DNA of 59,321 nucleotides. Origin: UBA7887 sp964408735 (GTDB lineage: Bacteria > Pseudomonadota > Alphaproteobacteria > UBA7887). Below the pieces are notes generated by a model. That model saw nothing but the letters and a program-made list of their open reading frames with translations. It ran no database searches and had not been told where the DNA came from. The DNA lies in NCBI GenBank assembly GCA_964408735.1, contig CAYPAX010000016.1, forward strand, positions 1-59,321. Direction: 5' to 3'. The position numbers and the translations under genes were made by a program. This document shows, in pieces, positions 54,443-59,321 of the stretch; the first letter of the stretch is position 1; each line of letters starts with the position of its first letter.

Positions 54443-54455
54443 GCGCTCCCCTCCC

Positions 54456-55733
54456 TCACGCCGCGCGCTTCTTGCGCTCGAGGATGCGATGCTCGATCTC
54501 CGGGCGGAAATGCCGGATCAAGCCCTGCACGGGCCAGGTCGCGGCATCGCCGAGGGCGCAGATGGTGTGACCTTCGATCTGTTTGGTCACGTTTTGCAGC
54601 AGATCGATCTCCTCGATCTCGGCATCGCCTGTGACCATGCGCTCCAGCACGCGCCACATCCAGCCGGTGCCTTCGCGGCACGGGGTGCATTGGCCGCAGC
54701 TCTCATGCTTGTAGAAATGCGCCAGGCGTGCGATGGCGGCGATGATGTCGGTCGACTTGTCCATGACAATGACGGCCGCGGTGCCAAGCCCGGACTGGGC
54801 GTCCTTCAAGGCGTCGAAGTCCATGAGCTGGTCTTCGCAAATCGTCTTCGGCAGACAGGGTACGGAGGAGCCGCCGGGGATTACCGCGAGCAGATTGTCC
54901 CAGCCGCCGCGCACGCCGCCAGCGTGACGGTCGATAAGCTCGCGCAAGGGAATGCTCATCGCCTCTTCGACATTGCAGGGGCGCTCGACATGGCCGGAGA
55001 TGCAGAACAGTTTGGTGCCGGTATTGTTTTCGCGGCCGATGCCCGCGAACCAGCTTGCGCCACGGCGCAAAATGGTTGGCGAGACGGCCACTGTCTCGAC
55101 ATTGGTTACCGTCGTCGGGCAGCCATATAGGCCCGCATTGGCGGGAAACGGCGGCTTCAGCCGCGGCTGGCCCTTCTTGCCCTCGAGGCTTTCCAGCAAC
55201 GCCGTCTCTTCGCCACAGATATAGGCGCCGGCGCCGCGATGGAGATAGACATCGAAGGGCTCGCCGGTGCCACAGGCATTCTTGCCGATCAGATTGGCGT
55301 CATAGGCCTCGTCGATGGCGCGTTGCAGGGCATGGGCCTCGTTGATGAACTCGCCGCGGATGTAGATGTAAGCAGCCTTGGCGCCCATCGCGAAGCCGGC
55401 CACGACACAGCCTTCGACAAGCTTATGGGGCTCGTGGCGCAAGATGTCGCGGTCCTTGCAGGTTCCGGGCTCGCTCTCGTCCGCATTGACGACGAGATAG
55501 GACGGCCGGCCGTCGGATTCCTTCGGCATGAACGACCATTTGAGGCCCGCCGGAAAGCCCGCTCCGCCACGCCCGCGCAGGCCCGAGGCCTTGATCTCGT
55601 CGACGATCTTGTCGCGTCCCAGAGCAAGCAAAGCCTTGGTGTCGTCCCAATCGCCGCGTGCCTGGGCCGCCTTCAGATCGGCGCCGAGGTGGCCGTAAAG
55701 ATTGGTGAAGATGCGATCCTTGTCTGCCAGCAT
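54456..55733 (-). CDS. nuoF: NADH-quinone oxidoreductase subunit F
   Basis: The 425-residue NADH dehydrogenase subunit binds FMN and NADH and a [4Fe-4S] cluster (N3). The glycine-rich nucleotide region is GLRGRGGAGFPAGLKW (near residue 55), with NADESEPGTCKDR and GAGAYICGEETALLESLEG following. The cluster motif is ESCGQCTPCREGTGWMW with ICALGD later. The start ATG at 55733 shares a base with the nuoE stop; the upstream open extension lies inside nuoE. The length is typical. Confidence 0.97.
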   Translation of the reverse strand: MLADKDRIFTNLYGHLGADLKAAQARGDWDDTKALLALGRDKIVDEIKASGLRGRGGAGFPAGLKWSFMPKESDGRPSYLVVNADESEPGTCKDRDILRHEPHKLVEGCVVAGFAMGAKAAYIYIRGEFINEAHALQRAIDEAYDANLIGKNACGTGEPFDVYLHRGAGAYICGEETALLESLEGKKGQPRLKPPFPANAGLYGCPTTVTNVETVAVSPTILRRGASWFAGIGRENNTGTKLFCISGHVERPCNVEEAMSIPLRELIDRHAGGVRGGWDNLLAVIPGGSSVPCLPKTICEDQLMDFDALKDAQSGLGTAAVIVMDKSTDIIAAIARLAHFYKHESCGQCTPCREGTGWMWRVLERMVTGDAEIEEIDLLQNVTKQIEGHTICALGDAATWPVQGLIRHFRPEIEHRILERKKRAA

Positions 55734-56350
55734 CAGGCTTCGTCCTCCGCCAGCAAGGTGGTACGGCCGCCGACCGGCTCCGAGGTCTCGCGCCCCGGCT
55801 CCTGCGAGCCGATGCTCACCGGCTTGCCCGCCTTGAGGTCGCCCAGCAGGCCGACCATGCGCTCGGCATCCAGGTCCTCGTAGTAGTCGTCGTTGATCTG
55901 CACCATCGGCGCATTGACACAGGCGCCGAGGCATTCGACCTCGACCAGGGTGAACTCGCCATCGTCGCTGGTGCCGCCGAGCTCGACGTCGAGATGCTTG
56001 CGGCAGGCATTGGTCAGGTCATCGCTGCCGCGCAGCCAGCATGGCGTGGTACGGCAGACCTGGACCAGGTGCTTGCCGACCGGCGCCAGGTTGAACATGG
56101 TGTAGAAGGTCGCCACCTCGAAAGCCCGGACCTCGGGCATCTTGAGAAATTCGGCCACGGCGCGGATCGCCGCCTTGGGCAGCCAGCCGCCATGCTGGCG
56201 CTGGGCCAGGTCAAGCATCGGGATGCAGGCGCTCTGTTGGCGGCCGAGGGGATATTTCGCGATCACCGCCTCGGCCTGTGCCATGGTCTCGTCGCTGAAG
56301 GCGAACGAGTCAGGCTGCTCCGACTCCGGCGCGAAGTGACGGCCGCTCAT
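55733..56350 (-). CDS. nuoE: NADH-quinone oxidoreductase subunit E
   Basis: The 205-residue thioredoxin-like subunit carries a [2Fe-2S] cluster (N1a) next to the flavin. Four cysteines are visible in the usual spacing: CRTTPCWLRGSDDL and CLGACVNAPMVQIND. An Ala/Glu/Gly-rich C-terminal tail (about 175-205) goes beyond the minimal domain, as in other alphaproteobacteria. ATG 56350 overlaps the nuoD stop by four bases. The longer frame upstream lies inside nuoD and is rejected. Confidence 0.96.
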   Translation of the reverse strand: MSGRHFAPESEQPDSFAFSDETMAQAEAVIAKYPLGRQQSACIPMLDLAQRQHGGWLPKAAIRAVAEFLKMPEVRAFEVATFYTMFNLAPVGKHLVQVCRTTPCWLRGSDDLTNACRKHLDVELGGTSDDGEFTLVEVECLGACVNAPMVQINDDYYEDLDAERMVGLLGDLKAGKPVSIGSQEPGRETSEPVGGRTTLLAEDEA

Positions 56351-57525
56351 CGATCGATCTCCCCGAACACGACATCCATGCTGGCGATGCAGGCCACCAT
56401 GTCGGCCAGTTGATGGCCTTTCGACATAAAATCGAGAGCCTGCAAATGGGCAAAGCCCGGGGCCCGGATCTTGCAGCGATACGGCTTGTTGGTGCCGTCG
56501 GCCACGAGATAGATGCCGAACTCCCCCTTCGGCGCCTCGACCACGGCATAGGTTTCGCCCTCGGGCACGTGGTAGCCTTCCGTATAGAGCTTGAAGTGGT
56601 GGATCAGCGCTTCCATCGACTGCTTCATCTCGGCCCGCTTCGGCGGCGCGATCTTGTTGTCCTCCACCATCACTGGGCCTTCCGGCATCTGCTCGACGCA
56701 TTGTCGGATCAGGCGCACGCTTTGGCGCATCTCTTCCATACGCACCAGGTAGCGGTCGTAGCAATCGCCATTGCGGCCGACGGGGATGTCGAAGTCGAGG
56801 CGGTCATAGACCGCATAAGGCTGGGCCTTGCGCAGATCCCAGGCGGCGCCGGTGGCGCGCAGCATGGGGCCTGAAAAGCCCCAATCTAGCGCCTCCGCCG
56901 TGGTCATCTTGCCGATATCCACATTGCGCTGCTTCCAGATACGGTTCTCGGTCAGAAGCCCTTCGACATCGTCGAGCACCTGAGGAAAACCCTCCGACCA
57001 GCGCAGAATGTCATCGCCCATGCCGGCGGGAATGTCCTGATGCACGCCGCCGGGGCGAACATAGGCCGCATGCAGGCGGGCGCCAGAAGCGCGCTCGTAG
57101 AACTCCATCAACAATTCGCGCTGCTCGAACAGCCACAGCAGCGGCGTCATGGCGCCGACATCGAAGGCGTTGGCCGAGATTTGCAGACAGTGATTCAGGA
57201 TCCGCGTAATCTCATCGAAAAGCACGCGAAGATACAGGGCGCGCTCTGGCACTTCGATACCGAGCAGGTTCTCGACCGCCAGGCTGTAGCAATGCTCCTG
57301 AGCCATCATCGAGACATAGTCGAGACGGTCGAAATAGGGCAGCGCCTGCAAATAGGTCTTGTGCTCGATCAGCTTTTCGGTGCCGCGATGAAGCAGGCCG
57401 ATATGCGGGTCCGCGCGCTCGACGATCTCGCCGTCCATCTCCACCACCAGGCGCAGCACGCCGTGCGCAGCCGGATGTTGGGGGCCGAAGTTGAAGGTGA
57501 AATTGCGGATTTCGGTTTCGGCCAT
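56347..57525 (-). CDS. nuoD: NADH-quinone oxidoreductase subunit D
   Basis: The 392-residue 49-kDa-type subunit lines the quinone pocket. The N terminus has FNFGPQHPAAHGVLRLV with the quinone-binding His, followed by HRGTEKLIEHKTYLQALPYF and DYVSMMAQEHCYSL. The C terminus has PRGEFG-like PKGEFGIYLVADG. The start is the ATG that shares a base with the nuoC stop; the upstream extension is antisense-free nuoC sequence in another frame. Confidence 0.97.
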   Translation of the reverse strand: MAETEIRNFTFNFGPQHPAAHGVLRLVVEMDGEIVERADPHIGLLHRGTEKLIEHKTYLQALPYFDRLDYVSMMAQEHCYSLAVENLLGIEVPERALYLRVLFDEITRILNHCLQISANAFDVGAMTPLLWLFEQRELLMEFYERASGARLHAAYVRPGGVHQDIPAGMGDDILRWSEGFPQVLDDVEGLLTENRIWKQRNVDIGKMTTAEALDWGFSGPMLRATGAAWDLRKAQPYAVYDRLDFDIPVGRNGDCYDRYLVRMEEMRQSVRLIRQCVEQMPEGPVMVEDNKIAPPKRAEMKQSMEALIHHFKLYTEGYHVPEGETYAVVEAPKGEFGIYLVADGTNKPYRCKIRAPGFAHLQALDFMSKGHQLADMVACIASMDVVFGEIDR

Positions 57526-58142
57526 CACGCGCCCTCGCCGTCGCCATCGGCTTTTTCGTCGCCGGGCAGTACCTGTCGGGCGCCCTCCCACGGGCTTAGG
57601 AAATCGAAACTGCGAAACTCCTGGGTCAGCGTCACCGGCTCATAGACGACACGCTTCTGCGCTTCGTCGTAACGCACCTCGACATGGCCGGTAAGCGGGA
57701 AATCCTTGCGCAACGGATGCCCCTCGAAGCCGTAGTCGCTGAGCATGCGCCTGAGATCGGGATGATCGGAGAAGAACACCCCATACATGTCCCAAACCTC
57801 ACGCTCGTACCAGGTGGCGGAGCTGAAAACACCGCTCACCGACGGCACCGGCGTGTTCTCGTCGGTTGCGACGGTGACGCGAACGCGATGGTTTTGGCGA
57901 TGGCTGAGCAGGTGATAAACGACATCGAATCTGAGCTCGCGAGCCGGCCAATCGACGCTGGTAACATCCACCAGTTGGCGGAAATCGCATTCGGGATCGT
58001 CACGCAGGAGGGTCAGCAGCTTGACCACATCATCCGCATCGCAATGGATCGTCAGCTCGCCATTCGCAACGACAGGCTGCGAGGCCAAGCCCGGCGCGGC
58101 CGTCATGACGTAATCTGCGAGGTCGTGAAGCGCTTGTGTCAT
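57525..58142 (-). CDS. nuoC: NADH-quinone oxidoreductase subunit C
   Basis: The 205-residue 30-kDa-type peripheral subunit scaffolds the NuoD-NuoB region. The family signature YEREVWDMYGVFFSDHPDLR is followed by DYGFEGHPLRKDFPL near residue 150. It is separate from nuoD, not fused as in E. coli. The ATG at 58142 is 22 bases after the nuoB stop in transcription order; a long open stretch upstream overlaps nuoB and is not coding. Confidence 0.96.
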   Translation of the reverse strand: MTQALHDLADYVMTAAPGLASQPVVANGELTIHCDADDVVKLLTLLRDDPECDFRQLVDVTSVDWPARELRFDVVYHLLSHRQNHRVRVTVATDENTPVPSVSGVFSSATWYEREVWDMYGVFFSDHPDLRRMLSDYGFEGHPLRKDFPLTGHVEVRYDEAQKRVVYEPVTLTQEFRSFDFLSPWEGARQVLPGDEKADGDGEGA

Positions 58143-58164
58143 GCTGTCGTTCGGCCGGCCGTCC

Positions 58165-58701
58165 TCACCGCACGATCGTGCCGGTGCGGCGAATCTTCTT
58201 CTTGAGCTGGAGGATGCCGTATAGCAGCGCCTCCGCCGTCGGCGGGCACCCGGGGACGTAGATATCGACCGGCACGACGCGATCACAACCGCGCACCACG
58301 GCATAGGAGTAGTGATAGTAACCGCCGCCATTGGCGCAGCTGCCCATGGAGATGACGTAACGCGGCTCGGCCATCTGGTCGTAGACCTTGCGCATGGCCG
58401 GCGCCATCTTGTTGGTCAATGTGCCGGCTACGATCATGACATCCGATTGGCGCGGGCTGGGCCGGAAGACGACTCCGAAGCGGTCGAGGTCATAGCGGCT
58501 GGCGCCAGTGTGCATCATCTCCACCGCGCAGCAGGCCAGACCAAAGCTCATCGGCCACATCGAACCGGTACGGGCCCAGTTGATCAGCTTGTCCAATTGC
58601 GCGACCACGAAGCCCTTGTCCGTGATCTCCTGGCCGACATGGCGCAGCAGCGCGTCCTGCTCCGGGCCTGGAGCCAGGGCGTCGGAGGTCCCTACTCCCA
58701 T
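58165..58701 (-). CDS. nuoB: NADH-quinone oxidoreductase subunit B
   Basis: The 178-residue subunit carries the terminal [4Fe-4S] cluster N2 that reduces quinone. Two adjacent cysteines are in GLACCAVEMMHTGASRYD, with the other ligands in SMGSCANGGGYYHYS and VPGCPPTAEALLYG. The ATG at 58701 is chosen because AAAGGAG lies seven bases upstream and it overlaps the nuoA stop by ten bases. An ATG at 58722 adds seven residues. Confidence 0.97.
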   Translation of the reverse strand: MGVGTSDALAPGPEQDALLRHVGQEITDKGFVVAQLDKLINWARTGSMWPMSFGLACCAVEMMHTGASRYDLDRFGVVFRPSPRQSDVMIVAGTLTNKMAPAMRKVYDQMAEPRYVISMGSCANGGGYYHYSYAVVRGCDRVVPVDIYVPGCPPTAEALLYGILQLKKKIRRTGTIVR

Positions 58702-59048
58702 TCGAGCGCTCCTTTGCGCCACTCGTAGACGAAGCCGATGGTGAGAACCACGAGAAAGATCATCATCGACCAGAATCCGAAGGTGCCGATGTCCTGCAGC
58801 GCAATGGCCCAGGGGAAGAGAAAGGCAACCTCAAGGTCGAAGATGATGAAGAGGATAGCGACCAGGTAGAAGCGCACGTCGAAGCGGCCGCGGGCGTCAT
58901 CGAAGGGCTCGAACCCGCATTCGTAGGCGGAAAGCTTTTCGCTGTCCGGGTTCTGCCGTGCCGCCACATAGGAAGCCAGCACGACCACCACGGCCAGCGC
59001 GGCGGCGATGCCAAGAAAGATGAGAATCGGCAAATATTCAGCGAGCAT
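58692..59048 (-). CDS. nuoA: NADH-quinone oxidoreductase subunit A
   Basis: The 118-residue membrane subunit with three helices is the first gene of the operon. The loop between helices 1 and 2 contains the conserved SEKLSAYECGFEPFDDARG with the cysteine near the quinone pocket. RFDVRFYLVAILFIIFDLEV follows in helix 2. The length is typical. The putative promoter lies 84-112 bases upstream. Confidence 0.96.
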   Translation of the reverse strand: MLAEYLPILIFLGIAAALAVVVVLASYVAARQNPDSEKLSAYECGFEPFDDARGRFDVRFYLVAILFIIFDLEVAFLFPWAIALQDIGTFGFWSMMIFLVVLTIGFVYEWRKGALEWE

Positions 59049-59131
59049 CGCCTATGCCTTACCGGCTGTCCCAAACTGCCTGGCGCATCGTGCCCGGATT
59101 CGGGGTCTCACGAGGGGTAATCTGCGCACGG

Positions 59132-59160
59132 ACTATAGAACCCCCAATGCCGGAAAGCAA
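59132..59160 (-). promoter_or_regulatory. Possible nuo operon promoter
   Basis: On the minus strand TTGCTT (59155-59160) and TATAGT (59132-59137) are separated by 17 bp. The expected start near 59125 gives a leader of about 76 bases before nuoA. It lies between the end of the truncated frame at the window edge and nuoA, where the operon promoter is expected. Confidence 0.45.
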
Positions 59161-59191
59161 AGCAATCCGGGCGTTTTTTTGCCATTCTCGC

Positions 59192-59321
59192 CTAACGGTC
59201 GGTAAGGCGGAGGAGTTGCCGCTCGAGCTGCTCAAGTTGGGCCCGCAACCGGGTCATATCCTTGTGCAACAGATCCATGCTGGCGGCCAATGCTGCGTTC
59301 TGACTTTGGATGCGATTTAGC
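59192..59321 (-). CDS. C-terminal end of an unidentified protein, cut by the window edge
   Basis: Forty-two codons are visible before the TAG at 59192-59194. They read as an uninterrupted, heptad-like helical segment (NRIQSQNAALAASMDLLHKD, then RLRAQLEQLERQLLRL), ending in TDR. Leucines recur at coiled-coil spacing. The sequence is on the same strand as nuoA and ends 143 bases before it. The gene cannot be identified from this part; it may be a small coiled-coil protein or the end of a longer one. Confidence 0.5.
   Translation of the reverse strand, partial: LNRIQSQNAALAASMDLLHKDMTRLRAQLEQLERQLLRLTDR

Noticed and set aside
59147..59180. Terminator-like hairpin plus T run on the plus strand upstream of nuoA
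   Set aside because: The stem is short (about five pairs plus a bulge) and it coincides with the likely nuo promoter on the other strand, so the resemblance is probably accidental.
1..59321. Search by eye for tRNA, rRNA, CRISPR arrays, insertion sequences and phage genes
   Set aside because: None seen: no conserved tRNA arm patterns in the gaps, no regularly spaced repeats, and no transposase or integrase motifs in any frame.

Overview
The window is a GC-rich chromosomal segment from an alphaproteobacterium, most likely a Rhodospirillales-type lineage. The assignment rests on gene order (trpGDC-moaC-moeA-lexA-comEC-gltX, the gltA / lpxB-lpxI-lpxA-fabZ-lpxD-skp-bamA-rseP-dxr-cdsA-uppS-frr-pyrH-tsf-rpsB block, and a nuoA-N-birA-coaX-rnj-mce-DUF1467-proS-lolCD-dnaE block). 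It also rests on an alphaproteobacterial SOS box (GAAC-N7-GAAC) in front of lexA, LpxI instead of LpxH, a single LolC/E-type permease and an insert-free type 2 prolyl-tRNA synthetase. No rRNA, tRNA, CRISPR array, insertion sequence or prophage was seen.

Layout. 1-508 is a visibly AT-richer stretch without a convincing gene. 509-1579 (minus) is a divergent polysaccharide deacetylase. 1740-6610 (plus) carries tryptophan genes trpG-trpD-trpC, molybdenum cofactor genes moaC-moeA, and lexA with its own autoregulated promoter. 6627-8730 (minus) is comEC, interrupted by a one-base frameshift near 7205-7232. 8801-13515 holds gltX, then a small accessory group: a carbamate kinase-like protein lacking the usual lid segment, a convergent COG2403 P-loop protein related to cyclic 2,3-diphosphoglycerate synthetase, and a divergent aminotransferase. 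gltA (13694-15013) has a good sigma70-type promoter.

15016-29859 (all minus; transcription runs from rpsB to gloA) is the envelope and translation supercluster: rpsB, tsf, pyrH, frr, uppS, cdsA, dxr, rseP, bamA, skp, lpxD, fabZ, lpxA, lpxI, lpxB, gloA. It links ribosome supply and recycling, isoprenoid and phospholipid precursors, outer-membrane protein assembly and lipid A synthesis. A promoter and a leader of roughly 120 nt precede rpsB.

30023-59048 (all minus except one small plus-strand gene and an orphan plus-strand terminator) runs, in transcription order, from nuoA to nuoN (14 complex I subunits, many with overlapping start and stop codons). It continues through birA, coaX, rnj, a KefB-type antiporter, mce, a DUF1467 membrane protein, a secreted protein of unknown function, proS, lolC, lolD, dnaE and recQ. 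A truncated frame encoding a coiled-coil-like C terminus leaves the window at 59321.

Most of the window is conserved housekeeping DNA. The parts that merit a second look are the carbamate kinase-like/COG2403/aminotransferase group, the broken comEC, the orphan terminator at 39550-39579 (possible small RNA), the small gene at 35435-35677, the rpsB leader and repetitive S2 tail, and the antiporter inserted in the rnj-mce operon.
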